Source: Mugil cephalus
Taxonomy: Eukaryota > Chordata > Actinopteri > Mugiliformes > Mugilidae
Reading direction: 5' to 3'
NCBI RefSeq assembly: GCF_022458985.1
Contig: NC_061774.1
Span: forward strand, 16,392,197 to 16,456,196
Length of the DNA stretch: 64,000 nucleotides
The position numbers and the translations under genes are program-made. Under the pieces are notes generated by a model. It was not told the origin of the DNA, made no database searches, and saw nothing but the letters and a program-made list of their open reading frames with translations. Below are positions 12,085 to 24,300 of the stretch, piece by piece (within the stretch, counting starts at the first letter, position 1; every line of letters begins with the position of its first letter).

Positions 12085-13167
12085 ATGGGGGACTGGAACT
12101 TGCTGGGAAAGCTCCTGGAGAAGGCCCAGGAGCACTCCACCGTGGTGGGCAAGGTGTGGCTCACCGTCCTGTTCATCTTCCGCATCCTGGTCCTGAGCGC
12201 GGCCACGGAGAAGGTGTGGGGCGACGAGCACTCGGGCTTCACCTGTGACACCAAGCAGCCTGGTTGCGAGAACGTGTGCTACGACATCACCTTCCCCATC
12301 TCCCACGTCCGCTTCTGGGTGCTGCAGATCATCTTCGTGTCCACGCCCACGCTCATCTACCTGGGGCACATTCTCCATCTGGTGCGCATGGAGGAAAAGC
12401 AGAGCGAAAAAGACAAAGACGGACATCACTCAGACAAGCAGGCACTCGTTGTGGACGGCAAGCACAAGAAGGCTCCAGTCAGGGACAAGAAGGGGCATGT
12501 GCGCCTGCAGGGGGAGCTCCTGCGCACATATGTCTTCAACGTCATCTTCAAGACGCTGTTTGAGGTGGGCTTCATCGTGGCCCAGTACCTTTTGTACGGC
12601 TTTGAGCTGAAACCAATGTACACGTGCGACAGAAAACCCTGTCCCAATGTGGTCAATTGCTACATATCCCGGCCCACCGAGAAAACCATCTTCATCATCT
12701 TCATGCTCGGTGTGGCCTGTGTGTCTCTGTTGCTCAACCTCATAGAGATCTACCACCTGGGCTTCACCAAGTGTCGCCAGGGCGTGACGTTCAGGAGGAA
12801 CAAGCAGTTCCCCGAGAATATCTCACCGGAGCCCGGCGACACCGTGGTGCCCATGGCGCCGAGCTACGACGAATACTTCCACAGCCACCGCCAAGTGCAG
12901 CCCGCTTACCCGCCCGTGCCCAGCTACAACCTCTCCCCTCTGCCTCCGGGCACGGACTCGTCCTACCACCCCTACCACAGCAAGGCCGCCTACAAGCAAA
13001 ATAAGGACAACTTGGCGGTGGAGCGGAGCAGCAGCAAGCCGGAGGAATGTGACCTGAGCAGAAAGAAGGGAGGCGGATCGGCCCCTGCGTCACCTACGCA
13101 GGCCAGGCCGGGCTACAGCGCCAAACACAGCAACAACAAGACTAGAATAGACGATCTGAAGATATGA
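12085..13167 (+). CDS. Alpha connexin, GJA3/Cx46-like (possible fish cx39.9-type)
   Basis: A single coding exon of 360 aa, about 40 kDa by length; human GJA3 is about 435 aa, so the tail is short. It forms gap-junction channels. Seen directly: start [19 protein letters not shown], extracellular triplets C54-X6-C61-X3-C65 and C181-X4-C186-X5-C192, the [14 protein letters not shown] signature, a long charged cytoplasmic loop (101-140, unlike the short beta-connexin loop) and four membrane segments. The segment [18 protein letters not shown] and YGFELKPMY match GJA3 better than GJA1, GJA5 or GJA8. The tail is rich in Pro, Tyr and Ser (about 255-325) and ends DDLKI, close to the (P/S)DDL.(I/V) end of alpha connexins that binds PDZ scaffolds. 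The ATG sits in a strong Kozak context (gccATGG). The size fits zebrafish cx39.9, but that assignment is from memory and unproven. It lies 2.9 kb after the beta connexin on the same strand, recalling the GJA3-GJB2 neighbour pair. Confidence 0.88.
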   Translation: MGDWNLLGKLLEKAQEHSTVVGKVWLTVLFIFRILVLSAATEKVWGDEHSGFTCDTKQPGCENVCYDITFPISHVRFWVLQIIFVSTPTLIYLGHILHLVRMEEKQSEKDKDGHHSDKQALVVDGKHKKAPVRDKKGHVRLQGELLRTYVFNVIFKTLFEVGFIVAQYLLYGFELKPMYTCDRKPCPNVVNCYISRPTEKTIFIIFMLGVACVSLLLNLIEIYHLGFTKCRQGVTFRRNKQFPENISPEPGDTVVPMAPSYDEYFHSHRQVQPAYPPVPSYNLSPLPPGTDSSYHPYHSKAAYKQNKDNLAVERSSSKPEECDLSRKKGGGSAPASPTQARPGYSAKHSNNKTRIDDLKI

Positions 13168-13968
13168 GAAAGGTTTCCATTTCTCCGAGGGGTCTTAAAA
13201 TTGCTGCGAGGGGGGATCGTATGTTGTTTGGAAGCGTTCTCGCCGAAGCGACTTCCCGCTTTAAGGAGGTTTGACTCATTCCAGCTTGGAGGGGAGTGAC
13301 ATTTACAGGGCGTACCGTAAATGTGGAAAGACTGATGCGGAACAACAAAAACATCTCCGATGAACTTTCCAACGTATGGAAATTGTGCTGCCCTTAAATA
13401 AGTGCTTTTTATTTCAAGAAACTTAGTTTTAGACCGTAGCATCAGCTGTTTATGTGGATTGGTGTCGACTGAATCGACTTGTGTGAATCCGCTCAGTTCG
13501 ATCGCTTCGAATCGAACGAGCTCGACAGGTCGGCTCAGGTTTATGTTTTTCGACAATATGAGAAAACTCCGGGGCAGCAACCCGTTCAGCTCTGACCTGA
13601 CCTCGCTGGGGGAAATCAGATAGGGCGAACAGTTAAATTTAACCTCCTTTAACTGTTTTCATGTCATCATCTGGCTCGCTTAGACTTGAAGCGGAGAGTT
13701 GTGCAATAGCTGACAACATATTGGACACTGGAATAGCTGTTACTAATTCAGAGAAGAACTAGTCTCAGGAGTTCCCACAGTTGTACTGTCTTTCTCTTTC
13801 TCTCTCTCCTTTTTTTTTTCCTTTTCATTTTTTCTTATTGCGACAGCCAGCAAGTACATAATTATAAGCACATTGTTTTGTTTATTCTTGTTTATATCTG
13901 TATTTGTGTCGTTTGTTGTCTGTGAGGCACTTGGTGACAACCGTGTTTGTAAAACTGCTTGAAATAAA
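13168..13968 (+). other. Alpha connexin 3' UTR with poly(A) signal
   Basis: Follows the stop codon and ends at AATAAA (13963-13968) in a T-rich context. A CT-rich tract lies at 13788-13830. Open frames here look fortuitous. Confidence 0.55.
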
Positions 13969-15479
13969 CCTGTCTTAAATTTGCACAGTTAGCAGCCTGT
14001 TTATTATCTCCAGTCTTTATCAGGATGTCGCCGTTTGCGTCACGTTCCCGAGACCGATCGGCGGAGATCGGCTCGGGGAAAAGGCGCAGGTGACGTAGGC
14101 CGAGTGCTCTGAGGTCACGTTCTGTATCCTCACATTATTGCTCTTCTGAAATTAGAATGTGCCAGGTGTAAGTTTGAGTCATCAACACGCAAACATTTCA
14201 CATGTCAAAAGCTGACATGTTCGAGCGGGAATAAACATGTCATGTGTGAAACATTTGGCGTCTGCATATCCCACACATGCAGCACTCATCTGTGCCAGGA
14301 ACAGCACGTCAGGCGCCCCCCACCCCACAACCCCGACCCCGGTATGGAAACCTTAAAATTAATGACATAGCACGTTCATGACGAGGAAGCGCTCGCACGC
14401 CTCTGGACTCGAACCTCCATAATTTCCTGTCAGAGCACGGGCGGTGTCAAACCAAGAGCAAATGTGATTTCCTTTTATTTAAACGTATTAAAAAACAACG
14501 CCCATTTCGGTTTTTGTTTCTCCATACTGGCCTGTGTTGTCATGCCAGACACAATGTGCTTGACATCCACCATATGTCACTTGAGAAAGCAAATAATAGC
14601 CCAACCAGACTAAACAGTCAGAAGTGATATTTGTAATAAATAGATCTATAAATCAGCGAGCACGCCAGAATGGTGGGTATTTTTTAAGAAAATGTCACAT
14701 CCACTTTTTCAACATGAAAAATGAAGGCCGTTTTGAAATATAATAAAGCGGCCATCTTTGAGAAAGGCGTTATATGTGTTTTGGAAATGATGACAGACGA
14801 CTAGATATGAGTTATGACTTATATATCCAGCACTTTGAAACAAAATCCTTTTGGAATTGCGGTTGCATTAGGACATTGGACTTTTACAGAAGAAGAACTG
14901 TCTACGGCGTATATTTTTATTTCTTTTTTGGAGACAAAAGTAACGCGACAGCAGATTAGCATACCGCGCAGAGCCCTGGAATCTAAATCGTGTTTGCAGT
15001 TTGACAAATTCAAACAATAAAAGTCTCTATGACGCAGAGCTGGTGTAAAGCTCTGTAATTCCTCCACAGATTTTGATAAATGGCGATTTTTGTATATTTA
15101 TGTTTGTCGGGAAACGTCACATTACACAACGCGCCGTTGTGAAGTGATGCCCTTGAATTTTATTTTGAAGCTGAAAAGTAAAAGTGCGCAAAGATGGTAT
15201 ACTCTACAAATAAACATGAGAATGGAATAATGTCTTTCTAAATTACATAAATAAATAAACGCCTCTGCATATGGGACATTTACATTTTCGGACACCTTTT
15301 TTTCTTTAATATTTCACCATAACAATGAAAAGGGGAGCTCTCTGGAGTCCCCTACCACTGTAAAATTGGAGCCTACTCTCTTTTTTTACACTTCCCTTTC
15401 CCTGTGTCACTTTTGTTCATTCCCTAAAAGCTTGTGGCTCTGTTCTAAAGGCTATTTACCTTCCATTCCACTTTGCTAG
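13969..15479. other. Intergenic, nothing recognised
   Basis: Space between the alpha connexin 3' end and the Tc1 relic. No coding exon, tRNA or clear repeat recognised. Confidence 0.35.
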
Positions 15480-16720
15480 TAGAGATCCATCAAAAAAGGA
15501 AGTGATGAGCATTTCACAGTTCGTACAACAACTAAAAAAAAAACCCTTACCCGATCATTTATTCTACAGATACATCATAATATGTTATTTTCTTCTACGG
15601 AAAGGAGTAGGCACACCCTTGGCCTCAGGAACCCTTTTAGCAGAAATAACTTCTTGTCCACTTTGTTTACCGGCGGCTCACATCAGCTCGCTCAAAACTT
15701 TGACCACTCGTCATGAAAAATTCCTTCAGCTGCAAGATGTTTGACAGGCACGTACTGCCAATTTCAAACACCCCCCCAAACAATTTAATGGGATTCAAAT
15801 CTGGGCTCAGACAGGAGCATTCCTCAACCCTCAATTTCTGCCTCTTTTTTTTTTAATAGTGTGCTTATCATTATCCTGTCCAAAGGGCCACTTCTGTTTT
15901 ACCTTCAAGTTGCGGACAATTGGCCTCGCATTATATTTAAGTACTTGTTGATATGACGCAGATCATACTTGAGCCGGTGACCGAGGCCGCACAGTGACCC
16001 TGAACATCACATCTCCAACCATCGTGCTTCACGCGGTCGGTATGAGGTCCGTCTCCAGAAAAGCTGAATTTGGTCTGCGCCAGACATGTCCAGTGCTGCT
16101 GAGGCCAAACAACTCTATCTTTGATTTGCCTGTCCAGAGCACATTGTTCAAAACGCCTGGACTTTGTCTGTGAGCAACGAGTAGTTTTGCTCTAATGTTC
16201 TTTCTGCTCGAATTACCTGCAGATCCTCAGACAGAATCTGAGGGAATTTCTTTGAGACTACCGTTCGTATCTGCGCTGCAGGGGCCGACTTCGCTGCGGC
16301 GGCCAAGTTCTGAACAGACCGGCAGTCATTTGAAGCCTACACCGATTGTGGATGATTTTGCTTAGAGTGGGATGATTATTTTCATAAAATGTCCTTCTCT
16401 GGATTTGTAGGCAGGAAGGTCTAGCTCTTGTTCTTTAGAACTTGGCGTGATGACACAAGTGTAGATGTGAAAGATTTAAATAGGACAGTTCCCACCTGTC
16501 ACTTGTCAGAAGGTCCCAACCTAAAGCACTTAAATTACCACTCTTATTTCATGTGTTTAAATTTGTGATAGGTCCTTTTTTTTAAATTGTGACATTTTCT
16601 ATGTCATCTGTTTGATGAATACCACCTTTACCTGTACCTAAAGAGCTGTTAGGAAGTGTTTTCTTGTTCGGATACGAAAAAAAAAGTCTTTGTCCACTAT
16701 TTCTTTGTCTGTATAAGCAA
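15480..16720 (-). pseudogene. Decayed Tc1/mariner transposase (minus strand)
   Basis: Read on the minus strand, fragments line up with a Tc1-type transposase. They are NVLWTGKSKIELFG followed by HVWRRPN (about 16070-16160), the KHGGGS..MVWG block in damaged form (about 16000-16040), and SPDLNPIKLF (about 15785-15825). The first catalytic Asp has become Gly (WTG for WTD) and the last Glu has become Lys (PIK for PIE). Stops and frameshifts are present, so it is dead. Outer limits are approximate because I could not define the terminal repeats. Confidence 0.65.
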
Positions 16721-16798
16721 GGTGGCCACATGAACTAAAAAATGTCATCGACCCTTTATTGTCTGTGGTAGTCGCATTAAGATGTATTTATTGATATG

Positions 16799-16969
16799 TA
16801 TACACCAGTCCTAAAAATTCTTCACTGTTCTGCTGGTAAATGTTTGGATCTGGCGTTTGTGTGGATGTTACTTAGACGTGCACCGTCCACCTAGACCAGA
16901 CCAGGCACCCACACCGCATGGCAATGACACTCTTTGATGACAGCAGCCATCCCCAGCAGGATGCAGCCT

Positions 16970-17023
<54 letters not shown>

Positions 17024-17213
17024 AGGAACAACTCAAAAAAAAACATGAAAAACAGCACAAGGCGTTGACCTGGCCTCCAACTTCACTAGATCCCAAACTG
17101 ACCAAGTATCTGTGGGATGCGCTGGAACAAACCTGATCCACAGAGGCCCCTCCCCTCGACCCACAGGACACAAAGACCCCACACAACATTAGTCATGATG
17201 CCGTGGCAATCGT
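16799..17213. mobile_element. TIR element, copy 2 (inverted relative to 4726-5018)
   Basis: It begins tatacacca and runs through gtccacctagaccagacc, the reverse of the block in copy 1. It ends around acattagtcatgatgccg, the reverse of copy 1's left end. It is longer than copy 1. It contains a (CA)n tract and a piece that reads WPPTSLDPKLTKYLWDALEQ, recognisable as the WPP.SPDLNPIE.LWD.LE end of a Tc1 transposase. The family is therefore derived from a Tc1-like element. Confidence 0.6.
16971..17019. repeat. (CA)n microsatellite
   Basis: About 24 uninterrupted AC units inside the inverted TIR element. Confidence 0.95.
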
Positions 17214-18766
17214 CCTTAAAGCCTGCACAGTTATTATATTTTTTTTGTCTCCACTTGCAGGTGTTTTACTCCACCTCCAGTTAAGTGTTTCCTTCTGACT
17301 CACAGGGCAGTCGGGTTTCATGGGAAATAACAGAGCAACACAATGAAGCGCTGCCTTAGTTACATCTAATGGTGGATATGATTTTATGTGTCCAGATGAG
17401 TTATGCTATCGCTGCACGCTGCTTGGACCCCGTGGTGCGTTCTAGTCGTGAGCAGCTGCAGCGCAGTGCTCTACTGCCCTCTTCCTTCGCTTTGGCTCAA
17501 ACACTGACGAGCTGCCTGCTTCAGGGCCGGTTCTGCTGTGCACGCCATCTGCTGGGCAAGGGAAATCCAAGCCACAGTGTGTTTGTATGTTCAGTTCAAT
17601 CAGAACACGAGATAAAATCAAATGATTGCTGCTGTGTTTTTTATTTTTCATTATTATTATTGTGATTAATCCCTGACTCAAGCATCTGCTCACCTCTCTG
17701 TGGCCTGTCCCTCGTCACCCCGACACGTTGTTCACAACCTGCTAATGTGCGATAAATGACAAGGAGCCAGGAGCCGTGCCTGCCCTTGCAACCAGCTATG
17801 AGTTGCTGCAAGGACGAGCTTACGAAATCGCCCAGGAGCCAAAAGCACAACAGGGCCCTCTGATGTTTGCTGACTGGATCGTCCCGATCGCTCGCAGGCC
17901 TGTCACCTCGTCACCAACACCAGCCTTGTGAAAGTCAACGCAGACCGCACAGCTCGGACTGCTGAGCCGGGGCACAGCATGCAGTGTCGGGGGGGGCTAC
18001 GGCATCGGTATCGGTCAGCACTCATCTTCTCTGTGAGAACAGGCTGACCATTTGCTGCCACCATGTGACAACTAAAACTCTCTGCAGAAGTCAATAATGC
18101 ATCCTATTGAGTGTTGCTTATGTTGCTATGGCGACCTCATAAAGTTTAGATTTTTTTTTTTTTTCTAAAACACATTACTTTCTGCTTAGAAAGAGGCTGG
18201 ATTAAGTAATCCATTTTAATAGTTTTTATTGTAGCGTTTTATGAATGCCCTTCAGGAACGGCACTGTTGTAACCATTGAATGTGCTTCTGGGATTAAGAA
18301 GACACGAAAAAAATAAATAAATAAAAATCTACATTTGGTGAAAAGAGCCACACACAAAGACCACACTCGCGCAGACACACAGTTTGAGCTCTGAGATCGC
18401 CGGGGAAGTCACGGCCTCTTGTGTGATACAGCTTGTTCATCACGCGCAGGCCTCATTCAGAAAAAAAAAGAAAAAAGAAAAAAGGTTCAGCCAAGATTTC
18501 ATCATAAGATCTCCTAGAAGATAAAAGTAAATGTTGTTAATCCTCTGTTTTATTTATATGCGACTTTTAACCCCATAAACGTCAGCGCCTCTGTGCTTTT
18601 ATTATGCACTTAAAAATCGATTCTCTATGGCTCGTCACAGCGGCGACTGCGCTGTACAATGCCCCCGCGCCCCCGAGAAACCCCCTGTGCAAGATTTAAC
18701 GGATTAAAAGCAGGAAAGGCGTCTGAGGACAAAAAAAAAGAAAGAAAAAAGTTACGATGGTTCCAG
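17214..18766. other. Intergenic, nothing recognised
   Basis: Between the TIR element and the vma21 3' end. Contains short A-rich runs, including (AAAT)n near 18310-18325, and no gene signal. Confidence 0.35.
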
Positions 18767-19658
18767 TTTATTTGAGCAAGTCGGGATTCACATCCGCATC
18801 ACGCAAACTTCACAGACGTCTACATTCTCAAATCAACAGCTTCATAGCACACACAGTCATTTAAATACAGTTTTAGGATGCGACCCTTTTCCTAATTCGT
18901 GGTTCCACAACGTCACCAAAACACGGTACACAAACACGACAGATCAGACAGAAAAAGACTTTGTTTAAAAGGACGGACAGACGACAGGGATCATTTCAGC
19001 GGCGCTGTGAAGACTTGGTTCCAAAATGCAGCTTGAAAGTGAAGAACTTTACGGGTTTGCATTGAAGCTATTAGTATTTTTTTTTTTTTTTTTTTTAAAT
19101 GTGTGCACGTAAACGCTGAAATCTAAGGACTGAATGATCAGTTTAGCAGCACAAATTTTCTGCACTTTTGGAATTAAATCCTTCATACAAACAAAAACTG
19201 TGTGCGCGCACGCGTCTGTCAAAACCCAAGATGTTACCGAGCATGAAAAACTATTTACTGTGAGGGGACTTAGAGCACTTAGCCAAATGGAAGCTTACAA
19301 CAAAGCCTCTTTAAAAAAAAAAAAAAAAAAATTTTTTTAAAAACAGGAGCTATCCTCCGTCAACAAAAGTAACATTTTCTGAAAACAAAAAGTGGGCCTG
19401 CTGAGGCCACCGAGAGAACACCGCCGACAGCAGCATCCGCTCCCTCCCCCCCCGATGCCTTGGCAAATACAGCAGTTTCTTGCTTCAACCTCAGGTTAAA
19501 GCCTAAAAGCGTAACTGTCTGGCTGTTCTGGATGGTGCCGCGGTAAGTGTTGAAGCCCATGGTGGTGTTTGGGAAGGCGGGTTGGTCGAGGGGGCCCTGT
19601 GGTTCCCTGCCCAAATACGTCCATCTCTGCCAGTCCTGAGGGCTGATGGGTACCCGCC
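18767..19658 (-). other. vma21 3' UTR with poly(A) signal
   Basis: On the minus strand AATAAA occurs at 18772-18767, about 890 bases after the vma21 stop. T/A homopolymers lie at 19077-19096 and 19312-19340. No coding exon. Confidence 0.5.
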
Positions 19659-21202
19659 TTAATCGTGTTTGCCCTTGTCTTTAGGCGTGCCCTCGTTCCA
19701 GGCCACGTACACAAACAGCGCCAGCACCACGTGCACAGCGAGCACGGCCACGATGGCTGCGTAGAAGTAGCTGTCGGAGCTCGACATCTTCATCGAACCT
19801 GAGAGGAGGAGGAGGTGACAAGCAGATGCATTAGTGTCAGAGCATCAAGGGCATGTGAGTAAAAATTCAGGACGATCACAACTTTCGCTAACTTGTTTTA
19901 CGAGCCTTTAGAAAAACAAAAGAGTACAGTAGTAGCAGGGTCTACATGTTTTCACTTTGCTGTGACTGTACTGGAACAACAACCGTGTTTACACGGATGA
20001 TATTTCTTCACTGAGCGAATTCTGGTTAGAGACTCAAGCTTTACATCCGAAAAGATAAAGGTGTTTCCAGAGTGGTTGTATCCGCTGTGGATTGCAGAAC
20101 ATGACAGAAATATAACATGATTCACTGAATGAATTCAAAAGCAGGAGGTGTCTTGGATAAGCACTGACATTTATTAACTGCGTAGTGTTATGTGGACTGG
20201 ACGCAAACAGGCAGTCTCATCTGGACGCCCGCTAAACTAGGCCACTGTTACGTTAGACATGAAATGTGATGATAGCAAGACAGCACATTTACGCGTACAA
20301 GCGTCTCGGTTTTGTAATTTTCTCGTCTTGACCTTACCGTTACCACTGGAGAATAACTGAAAGCGGCTCTTATCAGCTGATGTTTTTTTTTTTTTTTCTT
20401 TTTCGCATTCTCACATTTGTGGGTTAAAGTATTTGGGGCATTTCGTGCATCGTTTATGAAATACACAAAGAAACGTTCAGAGCAGAAATTAAACCGTGCA
20501 GCGAGGTTAATATTAGTATCATCGCTGGCTTTTTTGCAAATGTCCCAATATCTGTGTCAACATCAAGTTCAGATAAGATTCGTTCTGCTATTAAAAAAAA
20601 CAAAAAAAAACACAACAAACTAAAACAAATAAGGCAATGCAAACCAAATTAGGAAACTAGGTGAGCGGTGCAGATTGTGTAAACTGAATGAAAACTAACT
20701 GATGTAGTGCTTAGCCAACCGTACCCTCAAAGATGTATGCTTTTGATGCGAAGTACAATCCGATGGGCAGTGTGACCATGAGGATTGTGAAGAACAACAA
20801 GGTCTTGAGGGCTGAAACCAGGGAGCTCTCGTTTCTGCAGAGAATTGAAAAAAAAAAATTCACGAGATGAAACAGGACAGCGATCCCAATGTTAAACAGC
20901 ACAGATAACAGCACCGGGGCTCTGAGATGCTGACTACTGATGTGCGGTGGGTGGTTTCCCGGGGATGATAACAAGAACAATGTGTCCCAGGTTTAATAAA
21001 AGCTTTCAATAAAAGTCTTTATGAACTCTGGCACATGCCTAACATCAGAGACGTGGATGTAGAGGCCAGGCAGATATAATCTCACACGCTCAATGCTTAA
21101 GGCTAGGTAGCGGTTCGGCTATAGATTAAAGATTTCTCACCCTCTGAAGTATGGCGGCGGCCCGGCGGAGGCGTCCAAAGTTGCTCTGGCAGACCCGTCC
21201 AT
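19659..21202 (-). CDS. VMA21, V-ATPase assembly chaperone of the ER
   Basis: Three coding exons on the minus strand: 21202-21141, 20834-20725 and 19798-19659 (stop at 19661-19659). They join in frame to 103 aa; human VMA21 is 101. VMA21 is a two-pass ER membrane protein that assembles the Vo sector of the V-type proton pump and escorts it to the Golgi. Seen: a short cytosolic N-terminus ending PPPYFRG, NESSLVSALKTLLFF entering membrane segment 1 (about 31-52), SKAYIFEG on the luminal side, DSYFYAAIVAVLAVHVVLAL as segment 2 (about 68-90), then AWNEG and a lysine-rich end KDKGKHD, which resembles an ER-retrieval tail. Borders are GT-AG. The promoter is compact (see 21339-21377). Its upstream neighbour on the same strand is a melatonin receptor, as for human GPR50-VMA21. 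Confidence 0.93.
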
Positions 21203-21338
21203 TTCTAAACAGCAGGGAGGCGAGATAAAGAGGGAAAAGAAGAATTAAGTGCAGCTTATGTTTGCGTTTATCGCGGCCAGTGTTGTTTTGTGTTTTGCTA
21301 CTGCTGCAGTCGCCTCTTCCTGATTTAGTCACGAGACC

Positions 21339-21377
21339 GTCACATGACGAGGTTGGGCGCAGCGTAATCTCGCGAGA
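21339..21377 (-). promoter_or_regulatory. vma21 promoter motifs: TCTCGCGAGA and CLEAR-like E-box
   Basis: A perfect TCTCGCGAGA palindrome lies at 21368-21377, about 170 bases before the vma21 ATG. GTCACATGAC at 21339-21348 differs by one base from the GTCACGTGAC CLEAR site bound by TFEB/TFE3. The first motif is a known element of housekeeping promoters, and CLEAR sites mark lysosome and V-ATPase genes. Both would suit vma21. Binding is inferred. Confidence 0.5.
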
Positions 21378-24300
21378 CCCTTTCCATTGAGCATTTTTTA
21401 TTATAGAAGTCAGCTTTATGCATGATGCAGCCTCAGGTAAGTCGCGACTAGGGAGCCGATGGGGGGTTAATTGCTTGTTCAGGACACCACAGCCGTGGAC
21501 AGGACGGGAAGCGAATCTCTAACCTCTAACTACTACTCCACAGCTCCCTTTGTTATCCCTTTAACAGTCTGCTGGGTCCTATCTATGTCTGTGCCTATAT
21601 GGGAGAGCAGTAGCTTTCTGAACCAATCAGAGCTCTGTGCATGAGTTGTGTTTGCGTAAATTCTGCATGATGCAATATGTAATTTTCTTCTGATTGCACT
21701 GATAAAAGCCACTGTAGGAGTCGTCCAACACAAGCTTTCAAAACAAAAAAAATCAGGTGGTTCTTATTTTTAAACTGTGAGCCAACTTTGATTATTCAAG
21801 AACAAAATACCACTTATTCTTACTTTTGTGACCAAGAGCATGCATGAGCTCTAAAATGGTCATAAACAGCATTCAGTTTACTCTAGGTACGTCCCAAACA
21901 GGCGTTTTCTCCAAAAAAGCGCCAGAATGATAAGAGTTACTAAGAAATAGGTAACTGAACACAAGTACAATTAACACAATACACAACAAATCAACAAAAA
22001 GAAAAAAGAAAAACTGGTCAATCAGGAATTAAGGTAACATAAATATTCATAAAGATGTAGGGCTTTCTTCATTTTACATAATTTTATATATCTATAAAAT
22101 ATAAACATTTCATATATCTTTTATATAATATTATCTCATTTAGATGTTCATTAAATATAGGGGTGGTTTTTAGCAATTGTCATTTATGTATGAAGTATTT
22201 GGCCAAAAGAATTACATTGTTATTCCCTAATTCTGTTTTTATTTTGTTTTGTTTTCTGTCCTCCATTTGAAAACCAAACTTCGCGAGGCTAGACTTCATG
22301 CTACCTTTAAAAAAATGATTTACTTCTTCAAGAAATATCACATATATGTCAACTAACTTAAAGCAGTGAACAGGTCACAGCACTAGAGCTATGTCTTAAT
22401 CTTTATTGCCGGTAAACCTTACGTTGAAGCACAGGCCTGCTATCAGTAAAATATTACTCTGCTACTGCGCTGTGTTTTCTTCCTGTTCTTATCTCACTTC
22501 GGCGTATCTGATCTTCAGCGGATTTTCTTTAAATTCTTGAGTAGTTTTATGTTTTGGTGCAAACCTGAGCAACATCTGCCACAATCATTTCTCACTGTGT
22601 TAATGAAGGTCCTGTGTTAGCTATGCGAAACTACGCTTCATACTTTTTGAGATCCTCGTGTGAAAAGTTAATCTGCAAAATAACTGGCTCAATACAGGCT
22701 CTGAGGCAAAGGAAGAAAAAAAACATCAAGTAGGTGTTCAAATAGTCTGTTTGAAAATGTTCAGGTTTACTGCAATGTGCTCAATTATTTTCCACCGCTG
22801 TTTATAGCAGACAGGCACAATGGATTTAAGGTAGCGTCTCATATAAAACCAAGACTTCCTGCTTTGTTCAGCTTCTTTCTTCACATCAGAGGTTTCGTAC
22901 AATGTAAATTTCTTGGTTTTAGTTAATTAAAACATTTTGCTGTGTAACGTCTCTGATGTTAGGGTTTTAATTCAGTGTTCCTTAATTTATATAATTAATA
23001 ATATAATAATAGTTGATATCATCATGTGTACAATATTTTATTAGCTTTTTTTTCCTCACACACTTTCACACTGGTTTTCTCTTCTGACTGAGAAGAACAT
23101 TGTGCTTCTTGCCTTTTAACCGCATATTATATATTTGAACTGTAAACACAGAATATAACATCAAACCCAACCTCTTAAAAATGTTATATTTTTCCTTGCA
23201 GGGAAACGCAAGTGTACATATTCTAAATATAGATGTAAATATGTTCATTGTTCTAAGGTCCTTCGGTGCATTGTAAATGTAAAGAACATGAAATGCCTCA
23301 GAGACGCCGCATGCACTGCTCACATGTGCAGTCTCACTGCATTCCTGAATAATGCAACACTACACAACAGCTCTTGTCTAATTGCGGATGTAAAAGTCCA
23401 CCTCTTGAAGAGTGTATACATTTAGCGCCGGTGCACTTGTTACGTGTTCTGGTGCGAGTCTGCCTGCCTCAGCGTTGAGGAGTGGCACTTTCTGCTCCAA
23501 TTGGCTTCGTTCTCACCGCCCCCCCCCCCAACGCTCAGCATGCTACCCAAATTGCATTTAATTTGAGGAGACTCCCACGAAGGGACCGAACGGAAGCGCT
23601 AAAAACCATCCAGCAATGTGAGTTCAAAATAATCATCATGCTTTCTTTGGCAATTCCGCGCAAAAAGCCGGAGACTTAACTGACTCGTAAAGGATGGGTG
23701 AGTCACATTAACCGACGGGAGCGATTTCGGAAACAATTCTCTGCCCTTTTTGATAGATGTCACGCCTGGAGAGGTTCAAACGTGGGCTTTGATACCATCA
23801 TGTGTGACAACTACAGAAAGAGCGGCGGTGAAGAGGTTAACCGTCTATGATCTATGAATGAAGGAGAAAGGAGGAATTGGCGGGTTGATGAGCACCTTAT
23901 GAAAGGAGATGGATTTAGGTGTGGGCCGTCTTCGCCTGACCTGTAGCCTGACACTGAGCTTTATTGTTGACAGACAATGGTGTGGAAAGGTGGGTTCCTT
24001 TGTTTTGCGTCTCCACATTTCAGACTCGGAGAGATAGCTATTATGCCATGTGTTCCTCTTAGATTCACCTCATCCGGGATAATTTAACAGGTTAAGTTTA
24101 GTTATTAATCTGCGGGTTGAGTGATGACTGTTACATGTTTTGTTCCCTTTGTTTGGGCTTTATAAACCAGTCAATCAACAGGCATCATCCTCAGTGTTCA
24201 GCCATGCAATAAAACTGTCAGTTGTATTCATTCATCTCTGTTATCCTTGTGTCTGAACACGCAAACATACATCACCTGGTATCCGGTGCCAGTATCCCAC

